Assembly: GCF_022539665.2 (NCBI RefSeq) | Contig: NC_081331.1 | Location: forward strand, 1,646,501-1,710,500 | Direction of reading: 5' to 3' | DNA from: Daphnia carinata | Taxonomy: Eukaryota; Arthropoda; Branchiopoda; Diplostraca; Daphniidae | DNA: 64,000 bases | Shown here: piece after piece, positions 50,001 through 60,979 of the stretch | How the letters are laid out: the number at the start of each line of letters is the position of its first letter | Numbering within the stretch: the stretch's first letter is position 1 | Position numbers and translations under genes: made by a program | Notes under the pieces: generated by a model | Databases searched by the model: none | What the model was told of the DNA's origin: nothing | What the model saw: the letters and a program-made list of their open reading frames with translations, nothing else

Positions 50001-52637
50001 GATGCTTTAGCTCTCAACAAAGGCGATTGCCGGACTTGCCAATGTCTCCGTCGTGGTACTTTGCAGCTGCCATCCGGCACGAATCAGTGTGACCAAGTCA
50101 GCGGCCAGTGCGATTGTAAGCCAAACGTTGTGGGCAACAACTGCGACCGTTGCCAGGACGGTTTCTTCGACTTGGAGAGTGGAAACGGATGTCAGACATG
50201 TAACTGCGATCCAGTTGGTTCTCTTAACCGCACCTGTAATGTCCGAAGCGGCCAGTGCTTCTGTCGGCCCGGAGTAGTAGGATTACGATGCGATTCTTGC
50301 GCTCCAAACCAATATGGATTCTCTTACCAAGGATGCAAAGCATGTGAATGCGACACTATCGGATCCCTGTCACTTCAGTGTGACGATCCGGATGGACAAT
50401 GTCGTTGCAGGGATAACGTCGAAGGCCGTCGCTGCGACCGTTGCAAGGAGAACAAGCACGATCGTGAAGCTGGCTGCAAGGACTGCCCACCTTGCTATAA
50501 TTTGGTCCAAGAGGCTGTCGATCAACACCGAGCTAAATTGACAGATCTGGCGTCTCTATTGGAACGCATCATCTCCAATCCCACCGTCATCGCAGATCTT
50601 GATTTCGATCGAAAATTGGCCGAGGTCCAAGATAGAGTCGACCAACTTTGGGTCGACGCCAAGATGCAAAGTGGCGGCGACAAAAGCATTAGCCTCCAAC
50701 TGGAAGAGTTGAAGAACAGATTAAAGGTAAATTACATTTGAAAAAAAAATATTACGTTTTGTGATTTTTCTCACTTGGATTTGTTTTTATGATTTTGCAG
50801 CAAGTTCAGATAATGATCGGTGAAATCGAAATGAGGACACAGAGTTCACGACGTGCCACTGCGGCTGGAATTGGTAATTTAACTGTGGCCGAAGCCGCAG
50901 TCGAACGAGCTCGAGAATCTCTGAAAGCCGCTCAACGCTATTTGGAGACAGAAGGATCTGATGCTCTTCAACGGGCAATCCAGCGTTCAGAAAAATTTGG
51001 CCAGCAAAGTGAGCGCATGTCACAGATCGCCCGTGATGCACGTCAAGCAGCCGACCAGCTTGACGAGGCTGCAGTGTTGATAGAGTCAACAGCTCAGGAG
51101 GCCCTCAACACTTCCAGTAATGCTTATCAGTTGGCTCGAGAAGCCGTCGACCAGCAAAAGAATACGACCGAAGAAATTGGTGGACTTCGTAGGGAGCTGA
51201 CAATTACTGAACAGACACTCGCCAGAACCCAGGCTATGGCTAAAGAGGCTCTCACGAATGCCCAATCGGCTTACACTGAAGCGCTTAGTCTACTGGGCGA
51301 CGCCTACAATTTGGTTGTTCCTAATGTTGAATGGCAATTCATGAAGCGACAAGCTGCTCAACATTCAGACGAAGCGCGCCGTATCAAAGCGGAAGCCGAT
51401 CAGCTTACGGCTGAGAATTCCAACATGTTGGATGAAGTCAGCGACCAAATTATTGGAGCTGGTGACGTGCTGGCCAAAGGAGTTGCACAGCAACAAATTG
51501 CTGATGAACTACTGGCAGATGCCGATGTTGCCTTAGGAAGGTCCCAGGAAGCCGTCTCGTTGGGTGACAAAACTCTTCAAGAGGCTCAAAAAACATTGGA
51601 AACCCTAGAAGGTATCTTTATTGGTTGACACGTTAGGAAACTAGGAGACATTAACGATATTGTGTGGTCGATTTCAATAGGTTTTGATTCGCTGGTTCAG
51701 GAGAGCAAAGAAAAAGCTCGCGATGCGCTGGGTCAAGTTGGCGAAATTAAGAATCTGATTGAACAGGCAGAAGAGAGGACCCGAGAAGCACAAAATGCAC
51801 TGGCTGGCGCAGAGTCCGATGCTAGAGTGGCCCGTGATTCAGCAAACCAGGCACAAGAACATGCAGAACAAGCGTCAAAGGTATATCTATTGATTTTAGA
51901 CTATTTTCCGCAGTTCTCAGAAATTTTGGAGGTGATTTTTTTTTTACAGGACGCTGTATTGATTCGTCAAGGAGCATCAGAAACACGTGATAAAGCCGGT
52001 CAACTCAAAGATACAGCCGAAAGTCTTACATCTAGTGTGGCAGATACGGCTAACCGAATGAGAACTTTGGAAGCCGAGGCTGCCGAAGATCAAGGTCTCG
52101 CCAAAGAGGTAATGTGGCATGAGCAATATCGTTTTCGAAACGTTTCACGTAATTGTGTTGCTACAGGCTTTGGAGAAGGCTAATCAAGCAAAGAGCATTT
52201 CTGCCGATTCGACTGTTAAAGTTCGTGAAGCTATTAGCGCAGTCAATGAAATACTTATTTCGCTTTACAATATGGGAAACATAGGTAATTGTTAATCCTT
52301 CATTTATTTAGTCCGTGGGTAATTGCAATCTTGGATCTTTTAGATACTGCGGCTTTGGATGAGTTGGAGCGCAAGTTGATCTCTGCTGAACGTGATTTTA
52401 CCGAATCTGATATCGAACGGCGCATTGAAGAGATGCGAACAGCCCGAGTCACCCAGGTGAGAATCCGTTGAAACTTAAGCAAAGCTATCTGGAAATAATT
52501 TTTGTCATATCTAGAATCAATGGGTACGAGACTACGAAGAAGAGTTAGCACGCCTTCGACTAGAGGTTGATAACGTAGAGGCCATCAAGGAGGCTCTACC
52601 TGAAGGCTGTTGGAAGAGACTGAAATTGGAACCCTAA
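38018..52637 (+). CDS. LanB2: Laminin subunit gamma-1 (LanB2 homologue)
   Basis: Fourteen coding exons: 38018-38161, 40898-41174, 43740-43857, 43923-44106, 44167-44297, 44551-44726, 48259-48444, 48589-50726, 50801-51611, 51681-51880, 51950-52108, 52167-52284, 52344-52456 and 52515-52637; 1625 residues (human LAMC1 1609). Order: signal peptide 1-21; laminin N-terminal domain about 45-284, which polymerises the network; LE modules about 285-510; laminin IV type A domain about 520-690 ([26 protein letters not shown]), which marks a gamma rather than beta chain; LE modules about 695-1040; coiled coil about 1040-1612 for trimer assembly; C-terminal Cys (PEGCW). The nidogen-binding loop NVDPNAV is at 49887-49907 (residue about 839). 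The chain forms the basement-membrane trimer with alpha and beta chains. Oddities: Cys-to-Ala changes at residues about 482 and 497, and a C-terminus of LEP. Confidence 0.96.
38162..40897 (+). other. Laminin gamma intron 1
   Basis: A 2.7 kb GT-AG intron separates the signal-peptide exon from the first laminin N-terminal domain exon. Long first introns often carry enhancers, but I see no specific element. It holds T runs near 39705-39740 and no supported nested exon. Confidence 0.7.
41175..43739 (+). other. Laminin gamma intron 2
   Basis: A 2.6 kb intron inside the laminin N-terminal domain. One sense-strand open frame at 41953-42204 starts with a hydrophobic segment ([12 protein letters not shown]) and is described among the findings. 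No other exon is supported. Confidence 0.65.
43864..43874 (+). promoter_or_regulatory. Weak CTCF-like motif in a laminin intron
   Basis: CGCTAGATGGC resembles the CTCF core without its first C. It lies in the 65 bp intron between the third and fourth laminin coding exons. Chance is a fair explanation. Confidence 0.2.
44727..48258 (+). other. Laminin gamma intron 6
   Basis: A 3.5 kb intron splits two LE modules between the codon bases of a Pro. It contains a candidate small secreted-peptide ORF at 47098-47250. A minus-strand frame at 46274-46657 has low-complexity sequence and no domain. Confidence 0.65.
47098..47250 (+). CDS. Candidate nested small secreted peptide, unrecognised
   Basis: This 50-codon ORF in laminin intron 6 begins ATGGG in a favourable AAAATGG context. 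The first 25 or so residues form a textbook signal peptide: polar MGRHFC, hydrophobic core [15 protein letters not shown], then LATS as a likely cleavage site. The predicted mature part is short (about 25 residues), starts [13 protein letters not shown] and has two cysteines. A GTAAGC donor at 47210 could instead splice it into a longer product, but I find no convincing partner exon. It could be a nested neuropeptide or antimicrobial-type gene, an alternative laminin exon, or chance. I do not recognise the sequence. Confidence 0.25.
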   Translation: MGRHFCLMTVIFLFVSLVLQTVLATSWDGKTPWFTGSCKLLHCRSFLKTL

Positions 52638-54151
52638 ACGACAGATGATTCCATTTGTTGTCAGAATCACAACAAACAATTTTTCCCCGATTTTAAACTA
52701 ATTTTTTAAACCATAAATTTGGCAGAAATCACAACAATTTTTATCCAGGGAAAGATTTACATGGGGACAAAACTATCGCCTAGCTCGTTACGTATATAAA
52801 ATCGACTGGGCACTTAGTCAAACACCATAAAAACCACTATGTTCATGAGTTCAGACATTAGGGAGCTTAAAATGAAAAGTTCACTTTACATTATTTTAGA
52901 ATTTGTTTAGTTTTTCCGATCCCATATCTTTTCACAGTTTCTAATTTGGCGGGACGTTCCCATTTTTTTTCCCTTTCATTTTTTGTTTTTGTTTTTCACA
53001 GCATTACCGTGCTTCCCTCTCCAGAATGCCGTTAATGTCGCAAGTGCCTGTTTGATACAACTATTCGTCATGTGCCAAATGATTCCTCTTCCTTTTATCT
53101 TGCTGCATGATCGACCACAGAAAAGAAAAGTGTGTGTAGCCATTGCCTAGGATTTTCAATCGAAATTCTTGTCTGAGAATTTTTTAACGAATGTAGTTTA
53201 AAATTGCACCGAGGGATTCTCTTTGATGAATGCCAAAGACGGACGTGCTTGTTTCCCACTCGTCATTTTTCTTACAAACATGCCGTTTATTTGTCGACGT
53301 TGAAATGTCTAATGGCCAGCGAAAACGTTGTAATGGACAATGGATCGATAACTCGAAATTTCTTGGAGAAAAAAGAAAAATATTATGTCTTTATTCCAAT
53401 TTTTTTTTCAGGCTCCCTCCCCATTTATGTGTTTCCGTCTCGTACAGAGACAAAACTCCCTTTCTGTAAAATACCTTTTCTGAAAAGCCATGTTTGCACT
53501 CACTGCCGCTGTTTTTTGACTCAATACATGACCATTTAAGTGATCACTTTCGTTTTAACATTATCGTCCCATTTCACATGAGTTCACCAAAGAAAAAATT
53601 GGATAATAGCAAAACTAAATGTTCTAATTTTTTGCGATCAAGTGAATCAACAGAAAAATAATTATTTCTGGAATATTATTTGGATGGAATGGAAAAAAAA
53701 TGCAACCCTGGGTTTACTCCAAAATTTTCGTCTGCGAATCATGGAATTTGTAAACAATGTTTGACACGTGGGAAAAAGTGGAGATACCTACTGTTTGCAG
53801 GTAGACACAATCGTAGCTCGTCATTTGGCACAGGACGCCGCAGCTGGCCAGGTAACCCAATTCCTGCTAAACGCTTTAAAAATATTCCTTTAGAAATTAA
53901 CTTTTAAAAAACTGTTGCAGTAGAAATAACAAGTAAAGAAGTACGTCAGTTGTGCTTGCCTAATGACGTATTTCCTTTAGTACTATCTAGCTGACAGTGT
54001 GCAATTGGTCATGCACAGGATCTTGGCCTTTGCTGCTTATCAATAAACGATGTATCGTAACGATACAACGCCTGTCAACTGAACTATATTTTGCTCAAAC
54101 TGATGTGAGTTGTCCTAGGGTCAAGTACTATACTAGCCTGTAGTTGTTGCC
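52638..54151. other. Laminin gamma 3' UTR and P450 promoter region
   Basis: No coding exon is supported. An AATAAA hexamer at 54042-54047 is a possible polyadenylation signal. A perfect 7-bp inverted repeat (TGTATCG, TAA, CGATACA) lies at 54051-54067, about 85 bases before the P450 start codon. A TATATTTT stretch lies near 54086. Confidence 0.5.
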
Positions 54152-56621
54152 ATGAGTAACTTTGTTTTTCATGTAGTGCCTGAATGGCTGATATTGCCCA
54201 ACAGTGTTATAGGATCTACATTAATGGTTGTTTTGCTGAGTCTTGTTGTTATTGTTTTGGTAAGGAGGATAAAATTTATTATACAAGTCAACAGAATACC
54301 GGGAATGCCTGGAGGGATAACTGTTATTGGCAATGTTTTCACCTTTCTAGTACCACCTGAAGGTAAAAAGTAGTTTTTTTATTTTCACTTTCAATCCTCA
54401 TAATTTTCGTTAATCTTTACTGCAAAATATAGAATTTCTCAACCGCTTAACTGGTTATGTAGCAGGCATGCAATCGTCTGGTCCAATTCTTCGCACTTGG
54501 ACCGGGCCGTTTGCGTTCTTTTTCTTGTTTACTGCAGAATCATTTGAGGTTAAGTTTGACCTTCGCCCATACTAATAAACGATTTTTTTTATCTATATCC
54601 AAATATTTGTTCGCAACCTTATAGCGATTGTATTCTTTGCCTGAAATACGAATTTGATATTTACTGTACATTCTTGTTTGTTATTAGGTGATATTAAGCA
54701 GCACTAAGTTAATTGACAAAAGCCGTGATTACAAAAATCTCCTGCCATGGCTAAATACAGGATTGCTCACAAGCACCGGTATCAAGTCAATCAAATAAGA
54801 AATAGTAATTAACACTGCAGATTAATTTTCATCTTCATTTATCATCTACAAATACAGGCAGCAAATGGTTTGCCCGACGAAAAATGCTTACAGCAGCGTT
54901 CCATTTTAAAATCTTGGAAGATTTCATTCAAGTATTTAACGAGCAGAGCCAAATTTTGATTCAAAAACTTAGCGCAGCTCTGGAAGTCAGGAATGACTTC
55001 GATATTTATCCTTTTATCACACTATGCACTCTTGACATTATATGTGGTAAGCTTATCGTTTAAATTTGATACTCCTGTTTCATCATTCATTTTCCGAAAA
55101 TTTGAATTATAGACACAGCAATGGGATGTAACATCCAGGCACAATCTCAAAGCAACAGTGAATATGTTAAAGCAGTTCAATCGTAACATATTTTAATTTC
55201 ATTACTTTTTTTAGTTGGTACCTTGTTCAGTATAATATATTGTTTGAATAAAGGATGCGGGAAATTGTGGCAGCAAGGCTGATTCGACCATGGATCCAGC
55301 CAGATTTCTTGTTTCGATTTTCCAACTATAGCGTAAACCAAAAGGAAGCTCTTAAGATTTTGCACGGTTTTACGGACGGTGTAAGTACATTTCCCCTGAG
55401 TGAATTTTTCTCTAGTCGTGTATGGTAGATGGCATAAAGCTTGACATCATGGGTTTAGGTAATTCGGAAAAGAAAATTAGAACGAGCAAGGTACAGCCTT
55501 GATAAAGATACGGCACTAACAAACCAACACCAGGAGGACGAGTTTTCTCCAAGTAAGTTAAAGAAGAAATTTTTGTTTGTGTCAACGCCGTTAGCTCCGA
55601 ATGAATTCCTTTGTAAAAAAAAAAATTACTTCAGAACATTTAATCTTATTACGTCAGGATGGTTGGCATAAATGCGTCTGTTATATTTATAGAAAAAAAA
55701 CGCCTAGCCCTTTTGGATCTCCTTATTGATGCTTCAAAAGACGGGGAAGTGCTTAGTGATACAGACATTCGTGAAGAAGTAGATACTTTCATGTTCGAAG
55801 TAAGCAAGCATCTTTTCGATTGTCGAAAACCAATCTCTAGAATTCAAAATTTTAAGGGTCATGACACAACAACTGCGTCTATCAGTTGGTCGCTGTTTCT
55901 CATAGGCAGTCATCCACACGTGCAGGTTGGTCATTGCCTAGGTTACGTTTCAGTTTAGTAACCTTTTGCCGATGCAGGGGCGAATTGATGAAGAGCTAGA
56001 CCGCGTTTTCGGTACTGAAGATCGTCCGGCTACGGCAGTAGATTTAAATGAACTCAAATATCTTGAGTGTTGCATCAAAGAAGCACTGCGCCTGTATCCC
56101 ATCGGTCCTATCATTGCCCGCAAACTCAGCGAGGACACCGTTATCCGTAAAAAAAGATTAATACTAGACGAAATTTTAAATTTAGCAATTCAATTTTGAA
56201 TTTTTGACATAGATGGTTACACTATACCAGCCCATACAACCGTGGCTCTTATGACGTATATCCTGCACAGGAATCCTGAACACTTTCCCGATCCCGAACT
56301 TTATCAGCCCGAGCGTTTCTTTGAAGAAAACAGTCAGCGGCGTCATCCTTACGCCTATGTTCCCTTTAGCGCAGGCCCACGTAATTGCATTGGTGGGTTG
56401 CCTTTGAATTTTTTCACAGCTTGTTTAATTTGCTAATACTTTCTGAAAAAGGTCAGAAATTCGCCTTAATGGAAGAGAAGGTGATTTTGAGCAGCATATT
56501 GCGAAAGTTTCACATCCAAGCACTGGACAGAAGAGAAGAATTGATCCTATTGAATGAGCTCATCCTGCGTCCTCGCGACGGAATCCGGCTTCGTTTAACG
56601 CCCAAACAAAAAATTTGTTAA
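54152..56621 (+). CDS. Cytochrome P450, CYP4 family
   Basis: Twelve exons: 54152-54362, 54433-54548, 54688-54778, 54858-55046, 55113-55182, 55254-55380, 55459-55552, 55693-55799, 55857-55925, 55978-56146, 56213-56392 and 56452-56621; 530 residues. It has an N-terminal membrane anchor (about 18-38) and a Pro-rich hinge (RIPGMPGG). Helix C carries WFARR. Helix I carries [13 protein letters not shown], the CYP4 signature, with Glu335 at the position that binds heme covalently in CYP4 enzymes. The ExxR motif is at 393-396 (EALR), the PERF motif at 447-450, and the heme loop [11 protein letters not shown] has the thiolate ligand Cys473. All catalytic landmarks are intact. It resembles arthropod CYP4C enzymes, ER monooxygenases of fatty acids, hormones or xenobiotics. 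Substrate is unknown, and the subfamily needs a tree. Confidence 0.95.
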
Positions 56622-57150
56622 CTAAATTTGACTTGGTAACTAGTAAATATAAAACGGATAGAAACTTGGAGTTTTAGATGCTATTCCCTATTACACGTAA
56701 ACAATTTTGGTGTTCGTCAAATGTCCGATAACCAAAAGGTTTTTTGGTAATAACTTAATAGTATTGTGAACGTCGAGAGGATACTTAAAGGCGATGTAAT
56801 GGACTTTAGGCTTTGGTCATTTTGCTGTAATAGAGAAGTTGGACAGCGTTCACGTAAAACGGTAACAGGCTGAAATTGGTAAACCACCTAAAACTTATCA
56901 AACGATTTTCAGCTCTCCACTACAAGTAACATTGAAAAGCAGAATATTATTTTTCTGGGCGAAAAATAATCCTGCTTTCTGCAAGAGATTCTACGATGTA
57001 ATTTCCCGACGATTTTGATTCTCTCTGCATGACTGATATGAGCATCACAGACACCGTTTTTCAGCGATATTCCTCAATAGATGGGGTTTGCTGTAATAGG
57101 GATTCGACACAGGTTTCGAGGGGTTTCAGAAATGTTTCGTCGATTGTCCT
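56622..57150. other. P450 3' flank
   Basis: AT-rich sequence after the P450 stop codon. No open frame of interest; it runs into the repeat block. Confidence 0.55.
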
Positions 57151-59430
57151 TCGGTGTATTTCCAAAATAGTTCATTTAATGAAAAAAAAATAAAAATTTT
57201 ATTGGAATCAGCAATCACTTTTGAGTATATCCTGTGACACTCAACTTATTCCGCGGAGTGCCGGTTTTTGCAGAAAAAAATTTAAACCCGACTTTTCTTA
57301 TATTCGATATCATTCAAAAATGGCTAACTTGACAAGAAAACGAGGGGCATTTTCTGAATCAGCGTTAAATTTTGATTATACTGAGTGATTTTCATCGAAT
57401 TCCAAGTGATGTCATTTTTGGCCGATTTTTGACAAAAGTGGTAAGGCTATAGCCTTTGCACTTTTTCATTTTTGGCCAAATTTTAAATTTCGCTTAAAAT
57501 GCATGATTCTGATTCAGAATTCAATGCTTATTACGGAAATCAAATTTATTTTTCAATTGCTCTAATAGTTTTTTTAATTAAACGTAAAAAAATAAAAAAA
57601 TAAGAAAAGTCGGGCTTATTATTTAGTTGGGCTTATTGTTTAGTCGGGCTTATTATTTAGTCGGGCTTAAAAATTATTTCTGCAAAAACTGACACTCACC
57701 GGAATTGGTTCAATATCACAGGATTTACTCAAAATTGAATGCTGATTCTGGGAAAGTTGCAATTTTTTTCATTAAGCCAATCGTTTTAGAGATATACAGA
57801 ATATTTGACACAATGCTAGCGCGCCAGTACGCACCAGCGCAAGCGCGATGCAGCACAAATATTCAATGTATTTCAAAAACGGTTAGAACAATGAAAAAAT
57901 TAACGATATATTTGTGATTCTCATTTAATTTCGAATCAAATTCATATATTTTTATAGCTATAATAAGATGTTTTAAAAAATGAAAATCAAAATTAAGCCC
58001 AACAAAATAAGTCGGGCTTAATTTTGAGTATGCTGAAATTCAGCTTTGTAATTTTTTACATTAGGTTGATTTGAGTTAATCTAAAATAAAACACAGATTT
58101 CAGGGGAAATATTTATTTTCTCGTCAAACCAGCCGTTTTTGTAATAAATGGAATCAACGCGCTGCTGGCGCGCAAACATTTATCACCCGTTTTTTCCATT
58201 TATTAATGAAGATACAGCCTCAAAGTAAAAACAAACTTCATTTTTGTGATTCTCGTTCAATAATGAATCGGAGTCATGTATTTCTAATCCAATTTATATT
58301 TTGGCCAAAAATTAAAAAGTGAGAAGGCTATAGCCTTCCTACTTTTGTCAAAATCGGCAAAAAATAAAAACTCTTAGAATCTGATAAAAATCACACGGAA
58401 CAAGCGAAATTAAACGTTGATTTCGAAAAAGTGGCTTATTTTTTAGTCAAATCAATCGATTTTGAATTATACCGAATATTAAACGGAATGCTAGAGCGGC
58501 CGTACGACCAGCGCTAGCGAGATGCAGCCAAATATTCGGTGTATTTGCAAAACGGTTGTTCCAATGAAAAAATGAACAACATATGTGTGATTATCGTTTA
58601 ATTTCCAATCAAAGCCATGTATTTTTATAGCTATATCTATAAAAAAAGTCTTATCTAAAAATAAGCCCGAAAAAGTCGGGCTTAATTTTCGGTATGGCAG
58701 AAATTCAGTTTGTAATTTTAACATTAAACTTGATGTAAATTAATCTAAAATAAAACGCTGATGCCAGAAAAAATATTTGTTTTTTCGTTAAACCGGCCGT
58801 TTTTGTAATACATGGAGTTAACACGCTGCTGGACCGCCAGCACTTATCACCCGTTTTTTCCGTTTATTCAAAAAGCTATAAGGCCAACGTAAAAATAGAC
58901 TTCATTTTTGTGATTCTCGTTCAATTTTGAATCGGAATCATGTATTTAAAATGAAATCTAAGTTTGGGCCAAAAATGAAAAAGTGAGAAGGCTATAGCCT
59001 TCCCACTTTTGTCAAAATCCGCAAAACATAAAAACTCTTAGAATCCCGATAAAAATCACAAGTCACAAGCAAAATTAAACGCTGATTTCGACAAAGTGGT
59101 TTGTTTTAGTGTAAAATCAATGGTTTTTGAAATACATCGAATATTTAACACAATCACTACCGCGCCAGTACGCACCAGCGCTAGCGCGATGCAGCTCAAA
59201 TATTCGGTGTATTTCAAAAGCGGTTGACCTAATGGAAAGAAGAACGAGATATTTGTGATTTTCGTTTAATTTCGAATCAAAGTCATGTATTTGTATGGCT
59301 ATATCTAGATGTTAAAAAAAAAAAAAATGAAAAGTCGGGCTTATTTTTCTTGTCGGGCTTAATTTTTCTCCCGTTTTTTTAAAAAGCCAAAACCCAACAT
59401 AAAAACAAACTTCATTTTTTACATGGTTCA
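57150..59430. repeat. Composite block of inverted and tandem diverged repeats
   Basis: The block starts with two inverted arms of about 190 bp (roughly 57152-57340 and 57620-57810) around a 280 bp loop. It continues as about 2.5 direct copies of a diverged 665-675 bp unit. A GCGCCAGTACG...GCGATGCAG landmark recurs near 57820, 58497 and 59160. Each unit also carries AAGTCGGGCTTA, a GCTGCTGG segment followed by TTATCACCCG, and an AAGGCTATAGCCTT palindrome. Coding capacity is absent. It could be a non-autonomous mobile element, a foldback element or a small satellite array. No target-site duplication was identified. Confidence 0.75.
57609..57669 (+). repeat. 17-bp tandem repeat
   Basis: About 3.5 copies of TCGGGCTTATTATTTAG occur in tandem with one or two substitutions per copy, at the inner edge of the right inverted arm. 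Confidence 0.8.
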
Positions 59431-60767
59431 TGGTGTACTATATCAGTAATCTAGACAGAATTCTTATCGGGATATTTTTTACCTGATTTAAATCTCATTT
59501 TAATTTTTGAGGAATTTAATCATACGCGAATTATGCGAACACATTTTTTTGGAAACTTATATTGTGTGAAATTAAAACATTTGTTCTTTTGAGTACTTCT
59601 TCACACGTAACATGCGCTTTTCAACCCGACTGCCTTGTTGACTAACAAGCTATCGAATAAAGCCATTCTCCCCCCCACCCACAAAGCCTTTCAGGTAAAA
59701 TTTCGACAGTTGAATGGATCTTAGATCCTGGAGTGATTTTTCTTTGTAATTTTATCCGAGAAGGAAGATCACTTCCTTCATTCTTGGAAAATTAATGTGT
59801 TGTCATGGTACCATCGTCCCTAACATAAATAAGAACAGATGCATATATAATACTGCATTAACAAAGTGAATGGTGCTATGGTCCTTAACTCTATCCCTTC
59901 CTTTTGGAAAGCAAAGATTTATGTTTACTAAATACTTCAGAATTTACAACATTATAAGTTATAAAGAAACATAAGCTTTACACACCGAAAAGTTTTTCTA
60001 CAGCTCCTTTTACTACAGTCTATACAACTTCAATGCGTGTTGGAAAATGAAAATTAGCACATTAAAAAGGAGATTTCGTTACCCTGGTCATTGATTATTT
60101 CATTTCCTGCAGCAGTGCTTTATGAAATAAATTCATCGTGTGAAGATACAATAAATGTAAAGGAAATCTGTTAGCATCCACAAAATATTAATTGGTGATA
60201 CATTCATGTTGGCTATTTACCAGTCCATTGAAGCAAATGATACGTCATGAACAGCTTCCTTGACAACAAAAAAGAAAAAAAGGTAAACAGTAAGAAAATG
60301 CTAAACAGAAGGCGGTATTTGGAAACTGATGAATAGTTTCTATAGTTGGAATAAAACACATAAACATATTTGATGATTTATCTATATCCCTGTTTAGAAA
60401 AAGTTTCATGGGGTTCGACGCGTCCAACGAGTTTGAAACTGGTCATCATTTCAAGTCGGCGATGATGGCTAAGCGGACCTCCTGCATTCTTTACTAGATA
60501 TTAAGATTCAATGCATGTAGGTATATTCTTTATCGAGAAGCGCCAATATTGCGGATATAATTGGTAGATATCTCGCAGGCGTCCAGCGTCATTCCAACCA
60601 TTTTGCCAATCTTCTCATAAATCCCGTCAGCCAATAGTTTTCTTCTTTTTTTTTCAAGCAAATAAATTCAAGGAAGGCATTGGTTCAGTTTTTTGGCAAG
60701 TTCCTATAAGGATGTTCTCAACGCTGTAAGTAGGATAGACCAACAATTTTGGTCTCTACGTTTTTTT
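59431..60767. other. AT-rich spacer
   Basis: No supported gene. A short frame near 60538-60635 reads ANIADIIGRYLAGVQ and may belong with the membrane-protein fragment just downstream, but it is not linked by clear splice sites. Confidence 0.45.
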
Positions 60768-60769
60768 AG

Positions 60770-60979
60770 TTTTTACGCCATCGGTGATAGCGCAACTGAT
60801 TTGGGCTGTGGGATCCTCAATCTCTTCATTGCATGTTGGGAGTTATGACTTTTCCGTCAACCTGGTCGAAAGCTGTCGGTGCGTTCGAGGTTCGTGTCAT
60901 TGGCTTTGCGATTTCTCTAACACTGGTCGCCGTTGCCGCATACATGGAAATCCATCGAGACCAAGTCACGAATCTTTAA
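60770..60979 (+). pseudogene. Possible decayed membrane-transporter exon
   Basis: After a T-rich splice-acceptor-like tract ending TTTTTTTAG at 60769, the frame reads FYAIGDSATDLGCGILNL and stops near 60846. The adjacent frame then continues with TFPSTWSKAVGAFEVRVIGF and a hydrophobic AISLTLVAVAAYM segment to a stop at 60979. Two frames that together give a continuous membrane-like sequence suggest a broken exon. The order, a GDS-type motif then a final helix, loosely resembles the end of UNC93-like major-facilitator proteins. That family call is weak. Confidence 0.25.

Noticed and set aside
49360-50010. 216-codon open frame on the plus strand inside laminin exon 8
   Set aside because: It overlaps the real laminin reading frame in another frame and gives no cysteine periodicity or known domain.
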